A stretch of 64,000 nucleotides of DNA from Algoriphagus formosus (GCF_002807035.1 NZ_NIUC01000002.1:429477-493476); one strand, 5' to 3'; numbered from the stretch's first letter, positions 33,130-42,128 are shown. The notes: generated by a model from the letters alone, not told the origin. Numbers and translations are program-made.

Positions 33130-33975
33130 TTAAAAGGATCTGATTTCCAAACCACCGAAGAAACAGGTGCCTCGAAGAACCAATACTTTCTCCGGATCTA
33201 CTTCTGTCTGACTATACATTCGCTTATCTTCTACACCTGCAGCGATATTGGTGATCTCGACACGGACATCCCAGTGGGGAGGCACAAGAATCTTAGTCCC
33301 TCCAAAGATTACATCTATCTGTAGATAAACAGTTCCTGAAAAATCTGCCTGCGTCAGATCCAGATCTATTCCTCCAAATGCTGCAGTCAGTTTTCCACCT
33401 TCAAATTTCTTGGATAAAACTCGCTTATTCACTCCTGAGAAAATTGCATCGATATTGACCCGATCATTGTAAGAAATCCCAGAAATACCCTGAAAATTTT
33501 TCTTGGCTCCATCCGAGGTATTTGACTTCGACTCATCTGAACCGGCTTGAGCCTCTGCACTGCTGGAATCGCTGGAGTCCAAAGGACTTGATTTGAATTG
33601 CTTATTATGCATTTGCTGCTGCACATTCTCCATGATTCGTTTTTCCTTTTGCTTCTGCGTGATGAGGTAGATACCCAATGCTATCAAGCCGAGCGGAAGT
33701 AGGTAATTTTCAAGACCGAAATCAAAATAGAATTCCCGCTCTAGCAGAAAATACACCCCGAAAAAGAGCATGATAAATCCAAAAAAGGATTTGAATTGAT
33801 GCTTAATCGATACCACAAGGCCAATTACAATGAGAATCATGGGCCAACTGAGTAACCAGGAGGGATAGAAAATCCCGATCTTACGAAGTAAAAGTAAAAC
33901 GCCAAGGCCGAGGATAATGAACCCGAATATCAGGCCTCCGTCATTGTTGGATTTTGGTTTAGAATAGTTTGCCAT
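33130..33975 (-). CDS. LiaF-like membrane protein (DUF5668 plus cell-wall-active antibiotic response domain)
   Basis: A 281-residue protein with four N-terminal membrane helices (near residues 14-30, 40-56, 62-79 and 90-106), a basic/acidic linker and a C-terminal beta-rich domain (VNIDAIFSGVNKRVLSKKFE, GIDLDLTQADFSGTVYLQID, TKILVPPHWDVRVEI) typical of LiaF C-termini. In Firmicutes LiaF restrains a kinase that senses cell-wall stress; here it opens the operon with a LytS kinase and LytTR regulator, so a similar sensing role is a reasonable inference. A consensus promoter lies just upstream. Confidence 0.82.
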   Translation of the reverse strand: MANYSKPKSNNDGGLIFGFIILGLGVLLLLRKIGIFYPSWLLSWPMILIVIGLVVSIKHQFKSFFGFIMLFFGVYFLLEREFYFDFGLENYLLPLGLIALGIYLITQKQKEKRIMENVQQQMHNKQFKSSPLDSSDSSSAEAQAGSDESKSNTSDGAKKNFQGISGISYNDRVNIDAIFSGVNKRVLSKKFEGGKLTAAFGGIDLDLTQADFSGTVYLQIDVIFGGTKILVPPHWDVRVEITNIAAGVEDKRMYSQTEVDPEKVLVLRGTCFFGGLEIRSF

Positions 33976-34001
33976 CGCTTTGTTTGTTTAAAATTGATGA
34001 T

Positions 34002-34030
34002 CAAAACTATCTCTGCTACTGCCAATTCAA
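34002..34030 (-). promoter_or_regulatory. Promoter of the LiaF-like/LytS/LytR operon
   Basis: On the minus strand: -33 TTG (34028-34030), 18 bases, -7 TAGTTTTG (34002-34009), a full TAnnTTTG match, 26 bases before the ATG at 33975. Confidence 0.6.
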
Positions 34031-34074
34031 GAATGCTATTCGACTAGGCTGTTGAAAAATCGGTGAATGCGCCT

Positions 34075-34110
34075 AAAAAGTCGGTAAAAACTCCGGAGAA
34101 TTTTACCGAC
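34075..34110 (-). terminator. Intrinsic terminator overlapping the ispD stop codon
   Basis: GTCGGTAAAA (34080-34089) pairs with TTTTACCGAC (34101-34110); CTCCGGAG inside adds pairing. On the minus strand the TAA stop of ispD (34103-34105) lies inside the first arm and a T run (34075-34079) follows the stem. Confidence 0.7.
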
Positions 34111-34786
34111 CGTTTCTCCTTTCGGCCAAATACTCTGCGTAATCCATATCTTCCGGCGTGGTAATCTTAATATTTTCCGGATTTCCAGAGATAAGTGTCA
34201 CTTCCCAGCCCTGATGCTCATACACGGTTGCATCGTCTGTAAACTGTGGTAATTCGGTAACCTGAAAAGCCTTTCTGATCCGCTTCAAATCAAAAGTTTG
34301 TGGAGTCTGTACCAAGCGGAAATATTGACGCTCTTGATAAAAGTTTTTTCCATCGTCAGTAAGCTTTCGAATGGAATCTTTCAAGGCAATCACAGCTACC
34401 GCGCTTCCTTTTTCCTCAGCTTTTTCAAAACTCTCTTGGATGACCGACTCATTCACAAAAGGCCGCACGCCATCGTGGATAGCCACTAAACCTTCCTCAA
34501 AAGAAATTGCGGAAATCCCGTTTTTAACAGACTGAAATCTGGAATTACCGCCCGCTACTAGCTGATGGGGTATCTGGAACTGAAACTTCTCACAGAGCTC
34601 GTTCCAATAAGCAAAATCGTCTTTGGGAATCACCAAAATCAATTCAATCGCTGAATCCACTTGATGAAAAACTGATAAGGTATGCATCAGAATTGGCAAA
34701 CCTGCTATCGGAAGATATTGCTTGGAGATGGGTGCACCCATACGCGTCCCTCGACCTCCGGCTACTAGTACAGCCGCTTTTTGCAT
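34103..34786 (-). CDS. ispD: 2-C-methyl-D-erythritol 4-phosphate cytidylyltransferase
   Basis: Third step of the MEP isoprenoid pathway: CTP + MEP to CDP-ME. The 227-residue enzyme starts with the nucleotide-binding AAVLVAGGRGTRMGAPISKQ, has IHDGVRPFV near residue 105 and ends with KITTPEDMDYAEYL, all typical of IspD. The ATG at 34786 is taken; a TTG at 34801 would add five residues. A TAGATTTG (34799-34806, minus) is a fitting -7 element. It stands between queA and the LiaF-like operon with its own terminator, apparently a single gene. Confidence 0.94.
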   Translation of the reverse strand: MQKAAVLVAGGRGTRMGAPISKQYLPIAGLPILMHTLSVFHQVDSAIELILVIPKDDFAYWNELCEKFQFQIPHQLVAGGNSRFQSVKNGISAISFEEGLVAIHDGVRPFVNESVIQESFEKAEEKGSAVAVIALKDSIRKLTDDGKNFYQERQYFRLVQTPQTFDLKRIRKAFQVTELPQFTDDATVYEHQGWEVTLISGNPENIKITTPEDMDYAEYLAERRNGR

Positions 34787-34798
34787 TTTATTTTTTTG

Positions 34799-34806
34799 CA
34801 AATCTA
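34799..34806 (-). promoter_or_regulatory. Candidate -7 element for ispD
   Basis: Minus strand TAGATTTG matches TAnnTTTG; a CTG 18 bases upstream is the nearest -33. It lies 13 bases from the ATG at 34786, so the leader would be very short. Confidence 0.4.
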
Positions 34807-34852
34807 AAGTTTCAAAATTTACTTCAGGTCAATTCCTGATTAAGTCCCTGTA

Positions 34853-34883
34853 AAAATAAAAAAAGCTCCTTTTGGGAGCTTTT
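34853..34883 (-). terminator. Intrinsic terminator after queA
   Basis: AAAAGCTCC pairs with GGAGCTTTT (34861-34883) around a 5-base loop; minus-strand T run follows; 5 bases past the queA stop. Confidence 0.85.
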
Positions 34884-34888
34884 AGTAT

Positions 34889-35938
34889 TTAGAGAATCAG
34901 CATCGCATCTCCGTAGGAGAAGAACCGATACTTTTCTTTGATTGCTTCTTTGTATGCTTTCATGATCAAATCATAGCCTCCGAATGCCGCTGCAGTCATC
35001 AATAAAGTAGATTCAGGCAAATGGAAATTCGTAATCATCGCATTGGCGATCTTGAACTCGTAAGGCGGAATGATAAACTTATCAGTCCATCCGCTGGAAG
35101 CTTTCAGATGATTGCTGGCAGTCACAGAAGATTCCACCGTCTTGAGAACGGTCGTACCCACTGCTACCACGCGCTTTTTGTGATCTAGGGCTTCGTTGAC
35201 GAGCTTGACGGTTTTCTCAGGAATATCATAATTCTCTGAATCCATCTTATGCTTCGTCAAGTCTTCGACATCTACTTGTCTGAAAGTACCAAGACCCACA
35301 TGAAGCGTAATCGGCGTCACTTCGATACCTTTCAGCTCCAATCGCTTCAAAAGATGCGGTGTAAAGTGAAGCCCTGCTGTAGGCGCAGCTACTGCACCGA
35401 CATTCTTCGCAAAAACAGTCTGGTAACGGTCGCGATCTTCAGGCTCTACCTTTCTGTCAATGATTTCTTTCAATAATGGAGTCTCACCTAAGGTGTCGAT
35501 AGCCTTGTAGAACTCTTCGGGAGTGCCATCGAAAAGGAATCTGATCGTACGACCCCTGGAGGTGGTGTTGTCAATGACTTCAGCTACTAAGTCAGAATCG
35601 CCGAAGTAAAGTTTGTTTCCTACACGGATTTTTCTCGCAGGATCTACAAGAACATCCCACAGTCGGAGTTCAGGATTGAGTTCGCGAAGAAGAAAAACTT
35701 CGATCTCAGCTCCTGTCTTCTCTTTGTTGCCGTATAATCTTGCCGGGAATACTTTGGTGTCGTTGGTGACAAAAACATCACCTTCGTCAAAATAATCCAG
35801 AATATCTTTAAAAGATCGATGCTCAAATTCCCCGGTTTTACGGTGAACGACCATCAAGCGTGATTCATCCCGATTGGGCGTTGGATACAAAGCAACAAGC
35901 TTTTTGGGGACGTCAAATTTGAAATCTGATAATTTCAT
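34889..35938 (-). CDS. queA: S-adenosylmethionine:tRNA ribosyltransferase-isomerase
   Basis: Makes epoxyqueuosine in tRNA by transferring the ribose of SAM to preQ1. The 349-residue length is normal. Visible blocks: N-terminal [23 protein letters not shown] (in part), [38 protein letters not shown]-like [13 protein letters not shown], and the C-terminal [26 protein letters not shown] on the minus strand (35992-35999) is a good -7 element, giving a leader of about 47 bases. Monocistronic, divergent from the permease gene. Confidence 0.96.
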   Translation of the reverse strand: MKLSDFKFDVPKKLVALYPTPNRDESRLMVVHRKTGEFEHRSFKDILDYFDEGDVFVTNDTKVFPARLYGNKEKTGAEIEVFLLRELNPELRLWDVLVDPARKIRVGNKLYFGDSDLVAEVIDNTTSRGRTIRFLFDGTPEEFYKAIDTLGETPLLKEIIDRKVEPEDRDRYQTVFAKNVGAVAAPTAGLHFTPHLLKRLELKGIEVTPITLHVGLGTFRQVDVEDLTKHKMDSENYDIPEKTVKLVNEALDHKKRVVAVGTTVLKTVESSVTASNHLKASSGWTDKFIIPPYEFKIANAMITNFHLPESTLLMTAAAFGGYDLIMKAYKEAIKEKYRFFSYGDAMLIL

Positions 35939-35991
35939 AGAGAAGTTTTAGATGAATGGGATTCTTTAGAGTTTTTTCACTCTAAAAAGTG

Positions 35992-35999
35992 CAAAGATA
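35992..35999 (-). promoter_or_regulatory. Candidate -7 element for queA
   Basis: Minus strand TATCTTTG matches TAnnTTTG fully, 53 bases before the ATG; the -33 TTG is at the wrong spacing (13). A small hairpin TTTAGAG/CTCTAAA (35965-35986) would lie at the start of the leader. Confidence 0.42.
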
Positions 36000-36057
36000 A
36001 GAATATAATGTGCAAAATCCGCTAACTTTAGAGATTGATTTCACCAACTATAATGCC

Positions 36058-37308
36058 ATGTTATTTTTGAGACTTTCTTGGGAAAGCTTCCGGTTCGCTA
36101 TCAACGCACTGAAATCTAACCTTACCCGTACCACCCTTTCTCTATTGGGTGTGACCGTAGGTATCTTCGCGATCATCGCGGTATTCACACTGGTTGACTC
36201 CCTTGAAAACAATATCAAATCATCCTTTTCCTTTCTAGGAACCAACGTAATTCGTGTTGACAAATTCCCCTTCCAGTCTGGCCCTCCCGGAAATTTCCCC
36301 TGGTGGAAATATTTCAGAAGACCGAATAGCACCGTAGAGGAATATGAGTTTCTAAAAAGCAGATTGACCACCGCTGAGGGTATCACCATCGCAGCTTCTG
36401 CTAGCACCACTGTTGCAGCAGGAAGTAATGCTTTCCAAGGTGTACAATTGACCGGAGCCTTCGAAGACTACTCAGACGTCTACGATGTACCCATCGAGGA
36501 AGGGCGTTTTTTCAACGGAAATGAAATCAAAGCTGCCCGAAACCTGGCAGTAATTGGAAAAACTATCGCCACCACCCTATTCCCTAACGAGCCTGCACTG
36601 GGTAAAGAATTCAAAATGCGCGGACTCAAGTTTGTCGTAGTAGGTGTCTTGGAAGAAGAAGGTAGTGGGCTATTTGATCTTCCATCCAAAGACGAGGCCT
36701 GTATCATTCCTTACCCAACTTTCACCAAGCTTTTCAATACCGGGAAAAATGGTATCAATCCTACCATTGCAGCCAAGGGAAAAGAAGAAGATGTGGGTTT
36801 GGTCAATATTGAAAATGAAATGATTGGTCTCCTGAGAGCAAAAAGGGCATTGAAGCCAACCGAAGACGATACCTTTTCTCTAAACAAAACCGAGTTTCTA
36901 CAAAATGCCATTGGGTCTGTATTTGATGTAATCTCAGGTGCAGGCTGGGTGATCGGAGGATTTTCGATCCTTGTTGGAGGTTTTGGTATCGCCAATATCA
37001 TGTTCGTATCGGTACGTGAGCGTACCAACATCATCGGAATTCAAAAGTCGCTGGGAGCTAAGAATTACTTTATCCTTTTCCAGTTCCTCTTTGAAGCGGT
37101 CTGCTTAAGTCTAATCGGAGGAGGGGTTGGAATTATTCTAGTGTACTTCCTCAGCTTTGTGCAGCTTGGAAGTTTGGACCTAGTCCTCTCCCCTGCCAAT
37201 ATCATTTTAGGTTTGGGTGTCTCATCGATTATCGGCGTGGTATCCGGAATCGTACCGGCAACCCTGGCCGCCCGACTAGATCCTGTTGAGGCGATTCGAA
37301 CAGCTTAA
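36058..37308 (+). CDS. ABC transporter permease, MacB/FtsX type
   Basis: A 416-residue permease with the MacB topology: N-terminal helix (NLTRTTLSLLGVTVGIFAII), a large periplasmic domain to about residue 290, and three C-terminal helices with the FtsX core (GFGIANIMFVSVRERTNIIGIQKSLGA, in part). Usually works with a separate LolD/MacB ATPase to move lipoproteins, peptides or drugs or to drive envelope mechanics; no ATPase gene is adjacent here. ATG at 36058 (MLFLRLSWESFRFAI) is chosen over an upstream GTG at 36010. Ends with a strong terminator. Confidence 0.9.
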   Translation: MLFLRLSWESFRFAINALKSNLTRTTLSLLGVTVGIFAIIAVFTLVDSLENNIKSSFSFLGTNVIRVDKFPFQSGPPGNFPWWKYFRRPNSTVEEYEFLKSRLTTAEGITIAASASTTVAAGSNAFQGVQLTGAFEDYSDVYDVPIEEGRFFNGNEIKAARNLAVIGKTIATTLFPNEPALGKEFKMRGLKFVVVGVLEEEGSGLFDLPSKDEACIIPYPTFTKLFNTGKNGINPTIAAKGKEEDVGLVNIENEMIGLLRAKRALKPTEDDTFSLNKTEFLQNAIGSVFDVISGAGWVIGGFSILVGGFGIANIMFVSVRERTNIIGIQKSLGAKNYFILFQFLFEAVCLSLIGGGVGIILVYFLSFVQLGSLDLVLSPANIILGLGVSSIIGVVSGIVPATLAARLDPVEAIRTA

Positions 37309-37322
37309 AAATAATTGCTATC

Positions 37323-37357
37323 AAAAAAGGGAAGCTTTCAACGGCTTCCCTTTTTTT
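37323..37357 (+). terminator. Intrinsic terminator after the permease gene
   Basis: AAAAAAGGGAAGC pairs with GCTTCCCTTTTTT around an 8-base loop, then T. Confidence 0.92.
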
Positions 37358-37446
37358 GTTTTGATAAAATTTATTCTCCGAATCGATCAAGTCTTCTGAC
37401 CGCCTTGCTATTCTTCTTCTTTCTTTAGAGAATGCCTTTACTTCAT

Positions 37447-37478
37447 GAGACTGCCACGCTTCGCTCGCAGTGACGTTC
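37447..37478 (-). repeat. Dispersed repeat fragment (copy 1)
   Basis: Read on the minus strand, GAACGTCACTGCGAG followed by CGAAGC and AGTCTC resembles the repeat at 63909-64000 (ACGTC..TGCGAG, GAAGC, AATCTC). Such noncoding units are common in Bacteroidota genomes. It lies between the permease terminator and recA. Confidence 0.5.
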
Positions 37479-37512
37479 CCTCTGATAAAAACATTATTTT
37501 TTCCAAAAAACC

Positions 37513-38541
37513 TTATTCTTCCATATCACCTGCCGGGTCAACTGGAATCAGACCTGAAGCAGCTTTGATTTTGGTTTCTAGCTCTTCCATCAATTCAGGA
37601 TTGTCTAGAATTAAGTTCTTCACCGCATCTCGACCTTGACCTAGTTTTTCTCCATTATAAGAGAACCATGAGCCGGCTTTCTTGATAATATCAAACTCAA
37701 CACCCAAGTCAATGATTTCCCCTACTTTGGAAATCCCCTGTCCGTACATGATGTCAAACTCCACCACTTTGAAAGGAGGTGCCACCTTATTCTTAACCAC
37801 TTTGACACGGGTACGGTTACCGGTGACATTATCAGCACTTTCTTTGATCTGCCCGATACGACGAATATCCAGACGTACGGAAGCATAGAATTTCAAGGCA
37901 TTACCACCCGTAGTAGTCTCAGGATTTCCAAACATCACCCCGATCTTTTCGCGAAGCTGATTGATAAAAATACAAGAACAACCCGTCTTATTGATTGCAC
38001 CGGTGAGCTTACGCAAGGCCTGAGACATCAAGCGAGCCTGAAGACCCATTTTGCTATCTCCCATTTCACCTTCCAATTCACCTTTTGGCACCAAAGCAGC
38101 CACGGAGTCAATCACGATGATGTCAATTGCTCCAGAACGAATCAGATGCTCAGCAATCTCCAGAGCTTGCTCACCGTTGTCAGGCTGTGAGATCAAGAGG
38201 TTCTCGATATCGATCCCCAGTTTCTCGGCATAGGTCTTATCAAAGGCATGCTCCGCATCAATAAATGCCGCTAAACCACCCGCTTTCTGTGCTTCGGCAA
38301 TGCAATGCATAGTCAAAGTCGTCTTACCGGAAGATTCCGGACCATAAATCTCAATCACACGACCACGGGGAATACCTCCAACTCCCAGAGCCAGGTCTAG
38401 ACCAAGCGAACCGGTAGAAATAGCAGGAATATCCGCTACGTGATTGTCACTAAGCTTCATGACAGTGCCCTTACCATAGGCCTTCTCCAGTTTATCGATG
38501 GTCAGTTGTAGTGCTTTTAATTTTTCTGCGTTATTACTCAT
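37513..38541 (-). CDS. recA: Recombinase A
   Basis: DNA strand-exchange protein of homologous recombination and SOS induction. 342 residues with Walker [11 protein letters not shown], the [19 protein letters not shown] segment, the L2 loop [21 protein letters not shown] and an acidic C-terminus (DPAGDMEE). The start [20 protein letters not shown] is typical. No consensus TAnnTTTG promoter and no evident LexA-box palindrome are visible in the 171 bases upstream, though a partial TTTATTTG (one mismatch) is at 38563-38570. Confidence 0.98.
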   Translation of the reverse strand: MSNNAEKLKALQLTIDKLEKAYGKGTVMKLSDNHVADIPAISTGSLGLDLALGVGGIPRGRVIEIYGPESSGKTTLTMHCIAEAQKAGGLAAFIDAEHAFDKTYAEKLGIDIENLLISQPDNGEQALEIAEHLIRSGAIDIIVIDSVAALVPKGELEGEMGDSKMGLQARLMSQALRKLTGAINKTGCSCIFINQLREKIGVMFGNPETTTGGNALKFYASVRLDIRRIGQIKESADNVTGNRTRVKVVKNKVAPPFKVVEFDIMYGQGISKVGEIIDLGVEFDIIKKAGSWFSYNGEKLGQGRDAVKNLILDNPELMEELETKIKAASGLIPVDPAGDMEE

Positions 38542-38712
38542 GTGGATATTGATATAGATATTTCAAATAAAGTTAAAACTTGCTAAGCCATGGCCAAAAT
38601 CATCCGCCGACTTGCTTTCGATAGGCAAATTCGTATTTTTCGTCACTATTCGGCATGCTTTTTCGTACCAAGCATAAAAATACCAGCTTTTTGTCAGGGA
38701 TTGTCATAAAAG

Positions 38713-39501
38713 ATGAACGTAATTACTAAAATAACATCACTTCTTCTCGCTTTGGCTCTTTTTCAGCCTTCTCTATGGGCTCAGGAAAAAAACTTTCCTT
38801 TCACCTATGGGGAGGAGTTGAATTTCGAAGTAAGCTATGGCTGGTTTAACCTTGCTGATGCCAAAATGGTCATTGCCAAAAATCCCGAGAAAATCGAGGA
38901 CAAGGAGCATTTCAAAATCGACGTCTACGGAAAAACCAAAGGGGCCGCCACCATTTTTGGAAGAGTAAATGACAACTGGGGCACGATTTGGAATAAAGAA
39001 ACCAAGCTTCCCTCAAGATCTTATCGACACATCGAGGAAGGCAGATACCGAAAGCATGAAAAGGTGTATTTTGACCATCAGGAGAAAAAAGCCGTCATGG
39101 AACTCTATGATCGGGAGAATAAAAATCTGGAGAAGGTTCAGGAATTTGATCTTCCCGGCAGCGTGCAAGATATCGTCAGTGGATTCTATTACCTCCGGAC
39201 CCTAGACTTGTCTAAAATGAACAAGGGACAGAGTGTAAACATCAAAGGTTTCTTTGACAAAGAAATATATAACATAAAATTAATCTACGAGGGTCAGGAG
39301 AAAATCAAAACCGACCTAGGCGAGGTAGATACCTACATTTTTTCACCACAAATCCCCAAGAACAAACTTTTCCGTGGCGAATACCCTGTGACTGTCTGGG
39401 TGACTCAGGATCAAAACAAAATTCCTGTGAAAATTAAGGCCAATCTCTTCTTGGGATCCCTGAATCTGGACCTGAAATCAGCCAAAGGACTTCGCTATTA
39501 A
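38713..39501 (+). CDS. DUF3108 secreted protein
   Basis: A 262-residue protein with a signal peptide (SLLLALALFQPSLWAQ) and a beta-rich DUF3108 domain: FTYGEELNFEVSYGWFNLAD at the start, KIDVYGKTKGAATIFGRVND and the C-terminal VTVWVTQDQNKIPVKIKANL are characteristic. Predicted periplasmic; function unknown, possibly in envelope biogenesis. Precedes the two-component genes by 154 bases. Confidence 0.85.
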   Translation: MNVITKITSLLLALALFQPSLWAQEKNFPFTYGEELNFEVSYGWFNLADAKMVIAKNPEKIEDKEHFKIDVYGKTKGAATIFGRVNDNWGTIWNKETKLPSRSYRHIEEGRYRKHEKVYFDHQEKKAVMELYDRENKNLEKVQEFDLPGSVQDIVSGFYYLRTLDLSKMNKGQSVNIKGFFDKEIYNIKLIYEGQEKIKTDLGEVDTYIFSPQIPKNKLFRGEYPVTVWVTQDQNKIPVKIKANLFLGSLNLDLKSAKGLRY

Positions 39502-39514
39502 CAGTCATAAATTC

Positions 39515-39531
39515 TTAACCCTGTCTTAACA
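39515..39531 (+). promoter_or_regulatory. Possible PhoB-type direct-repeat box
   Basis: TTAACC and TTAACA start 11 bases apart (39515 and 39526), one helical turn, as in tandem sites of OmpR/PhoB-family regulators. They lie 125 bases before a PhoB-like regulator gene, so autoregulation is possible. Short motif; chance occurrence cannot be excluded. Confidence 0.3.
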
Positions 39532-39655
39532 TTTCGGTCAAGGAAAGTCGCTGGGATTGATGTAAATTGGATAATTGCTGAACTAGGCCTCAAAAACTTG
39601 CTGCCTATCCTCAAATATTCTTTAATTTTATCCAAAATCAACTCCAAGAAACCCA

Positions 39656-40345
39656 ATGGGCGACAAGAAGAAAATCAAAGTCCTGGTCGTAGATGACGAG
39701 CCGGACATTGTTGAGATTCTAAAGTACAACTTGCAGAAAGAAGGTTACGACGTCGAGACCGCCGAAGACGGAATCAAGGCGGTGAAAAAAGCCTCCAAAT
39801 TTCATCCCGATGTCATACTACTCGATATCATGATGCCCAATCAGGATGGGGTCGAAACTTGCCTGCAAATCCGGCAAATCCCTGAGTTGAAAAATACCTT
39901 CATCATCTTTTTGACAGCTCGAATGGAAGAATACTCCGAAGTGGCTGCCTTTGATGTGGGCGCAGATGATTACATCACCAAGCCCATCAAGCCCCGAGCG
40001 CTGATGAGTAGAATCGCGGCGCTTTTCCGAAGGGAATCCAAAAAAGAACAGGAGCAATCGCAAATCAGCATTCGAGATCTAGTCATTGATCGAGGCAGCT
40101 ACACGATCGAAAAATCAGGCAAAACCATCACCCTTCCCAAGAAGGAATTCGAACTATTGTTTTTCCTTGCCAAAAACCCTAATATGGTATTCAGTAGAGA
40201 TGAGCTTCTTCAGAATATTTGGGGTGCTGACGTTTTTGTGCTGGCCCGCACCGTGGACGTACATATCAGAAAGGTTCGCGAAAAAATCGGAGACGACTAC
40301 ATCACTACTGTCAAAGGTGTAGGATACAAGTTCGATTTAGGATAA
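39656..40345 (+). CDS. PhoB/OmpR-family response regulator
   Basis: A 229-residue regulator. The receiver has VVDDEPDIVE, Asp57 in VILLDIMMP and the Lys in YITKPIKP; the C-terminal winged helix (about residues 130-229) has KKEFELLFFLAKNPNMVFSR and the DNA-contacting VDVHIRKVREKIG. Three bases separate it from the kinase gene. Resembles the PhoB/PhoP regulator common to Bacteroidota; the signal is not known. Confidence 0.93.
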   Translation: MGDKKKIKVLVVDDEPDIVEILKYNLQKEGYDVETAEDGIKAVKKASKFHPDVILLDIMMPNQDGVETCLQIRQIPELKNTFIIFLTARMEEYSEVAAFDVGADDYITKPIKPRALMSRIAALFRRESKKEQEQSQISIRDLVIDRGSYTIEKSGKTITLPKKEFELLFFLAKNPNMVFSRDELLQNIWGADVFVLARTVDVHIRKVREKIGDDYITTVKGVGYKFDLG

Positions 40346-40348
40346 TTC

Positions 40349-41407
40349 ATGCTCAATACTTCCCGGGGGATTTCTTTTGTACTGGCTTTGGCCATTGCCT
40401 TGCTCGTCGTGGCTTTTTTATCCTTGCTCGACGAGGCAAGCTTTATTCTTATTTTGGTCGCAGGCGGCTTGGCTTTTTCATCTGCTTACCTGCTGATCAC
40501 GATTACGCTGGAATTTTTGGTCTTTCGGGAGATCGGAAACATCTACACCATGCTGGAGAAGATTCAGAAAAAAGATCTCTCCGAAATCTCTGACAAAAAA
40601 TCAAAGTCTTCCATCTCTCCGCTGCGAAAGATCAATGCCGTGATCAATTCCTATGCAGTTGCAAGGCAAAAGGAAATCGATGCACTTCAGAAAAACGCGG
40701 AATTCAGAAGGGAGTTTATCGCGGATATCTCCCATGAGCTCAAAACACCCATTTTTGCCACGCAGGGCTATATACACACCTTATTAGATGGGGCGATTGA
40801 TGATAAGCAGGTACGGATGAAATTCCTGAAGCGAGCTGCCAAAAGCCTCGACTCCCTTGATAATCTAGTCCAGGATCTTCTGACGCTCAATCAGATGGAA
40901 AGCGGAGTGATCAAATTTGTCTTTGAAGACTTTGACCTGAAAGAAGTCATCGAAGAGGTCATGGAAGAGCTCGAGCATAAGGCCAGTAAGCGAAAGGTGC
41001 AGATTGATTTCAAATACGAAGCAGATAAGAACTATATCACTCATGCCGACCGGCAAAAAATCTATCGGGTCTGTCAAAACTTGATCTTCAATGCAGTCAA
41101 ATACAATCATGACAAAGGAGAAGTCATCATTGGCTTGAAAGCTCACAAAAATCATATCCAAGTCGATATCAAAGACGATGGACAGGGAATCCCGCCGGAA
41201 GACTTGAAGCGGATTTTTGAGCGATTCTATCGAGTGGAGAAAAGCCGAAACAAAAAAGAAGGCGGAACAGGCTTGGGATTAGCAATCGTAAAGCACATTC
41301 TGGAAGGTCATAAAAGTAAAATCTCCGTTAGCTCTACAGTAGGTAAAGGATCCATTTTTAGTTTTTCATTGCCTTTGGTGAAAGAAAGTAATCCTGAAAA
41401 TCCGTAA
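40349..41407 (+). CDS. PhoR-like sensor histidine kinase
   Basis: A 352-residue kinase with two close N-terminal helices (residues 9-27 and 31-58), hence almost no periplasmic loop, a HAMP-like segment, then HisKA with FIADISHELKTPIFATQGY (His129) and HATPase_c with NLIFNAVKYNHDKGEV, DDGQGIPPEDLKRIFERFYR and GGTGLGLAIVKHI. No PAS domain is evident, unlike E. coli PhoR. Operon with the upstream regulator. Confidence 0.93.
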   Translation: MLNTSRGISFVLALAIALLVVAFLSLLDEASFILILVAGGLAFSSAYLLITITLEFLVFREIGNIYTMLEKIQKKDLSEISDKKSKSSISPLRKINAVINSYAVARQKEIDALQKNAEFRREFIADISHELKTPIFATQGYIHTLLDGAIDDKQVRMKFLKRAAKSLDSLDNLVQDLLTLNQMESGVIKFVFEDFDLKEVIEEVMEELEHKASKRKVQIDFKYEADKNYITHADRQKIYRVCQNLIFNAVKYNHDKGEVIIGLKAHKNHIQVDIKDDGQGIPPEDLKRIFERFYRVEKSRNKKEGGTGLGLAIVKHILEGHKSKISVSSTVGKGSIFSFSLPLVKESNPENP

Positions 41408-41423
41408 AAAATAAGCCCCACCT

Positions 41424-42128
41424 TTACTTTCGTCTTATCATCTTTACTGTATCTGAAAACGTAAACTCTGGGTAAAATTGTCCACTTTCTAGGAGTTTTT
41501 TAAACTCTTCGGGAGTCAGTCGAATTCCGGCCTGAGTCATATAAATGGGCTCACCCATGAGCCATGTTCGATTTTCTGAATCCGGATCGTTTATGGGACC
41601 CTTTACTCCCGTAGTATACCCTTGATTTTTTAGCTCATGCCCCAAAACTGATCGCATCAAATCAAAATTATCTAAAATAATGGGGGACCCCGTTGCTGTG
41701 AGTATTTTCAAATCCTCGCCTAGAATCAAAGTTTGCTCCCCATAGTCCTCGCCCACTTCATTCTCCTGCTTGACCAATCCTTTCGAATCCAAAATTAAAG
41801 GGATATCAGAAGGCATCTTTTCCGCCCAATTTGTCCTAAATTCATCGGAGTCGTAATCCAAGACAAATAAAAATCCTACTAACTGTCGATCGATACCTGT
41901 CAAAAATTTACTCCACATTTCGATTTCTAGTTCGATACGAGGGTTTTCAACTTTGACAAATCGTACAATCGCAACCTCTTTATCCAACTCACGGCTAACT
42001 TGCTGGCTACTTTCTGTCATTACCTCTGACGGAAATAGGGGATCAAACTTTCTTTCCATTGAAGCTTGGGCAAAGGACTTTCCAAACATGAAAAAACAAG
42101 CTAAAATTAATACCGATCTAATTTTCAT
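41424..42128 (-). CDS. Secreted protein of unknown function, linked to the propeller lipoprotein
   Basis: A 234-residue protein with a signal peptide (VLILACFFMFGKSFAQ). The central part, VGFLFVLDYDSDEFRTNWAE with PLILDSKGLVKQEN and QTLILGEDLKILTATGSP, looks like a thioredoxin-fold or TlpA-type core but lacks a CxxC, so it would not be a disulfide reductase. Its start overlaps the propeller lipoprotein stop by 11 bases: co-translated. No family recognised. Confidence 0.65.
   Translation of the reverse strand: MKIRSVLILACFFMFGKSFAQASMERKFDPLFPSEVMTESSQQVSRELDKEVAIVRFVKVENPRIELEIEMWSKFLTGIDRQLVGFLFVLDYDSDEFRTNWAEKMPSDIPLILDSKGLVKQENEVGEDYGEQTLILGEDLKILTATGSPIILDNFDLMRSVLGHELKNQGYTTGVKGPINDPDSENRTWLMGEPIYMTQAGIRLTPEEFKKLLESGQFYPEFTFSDTVKMIRRK

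Noticed and set aside
39498-39503. A third TTAACA upstream of the PhoB-like repeat
   Set aside because: It includes the stop codon of the DUF3108 gene and is 17 bases from the next repeat, out of phase.
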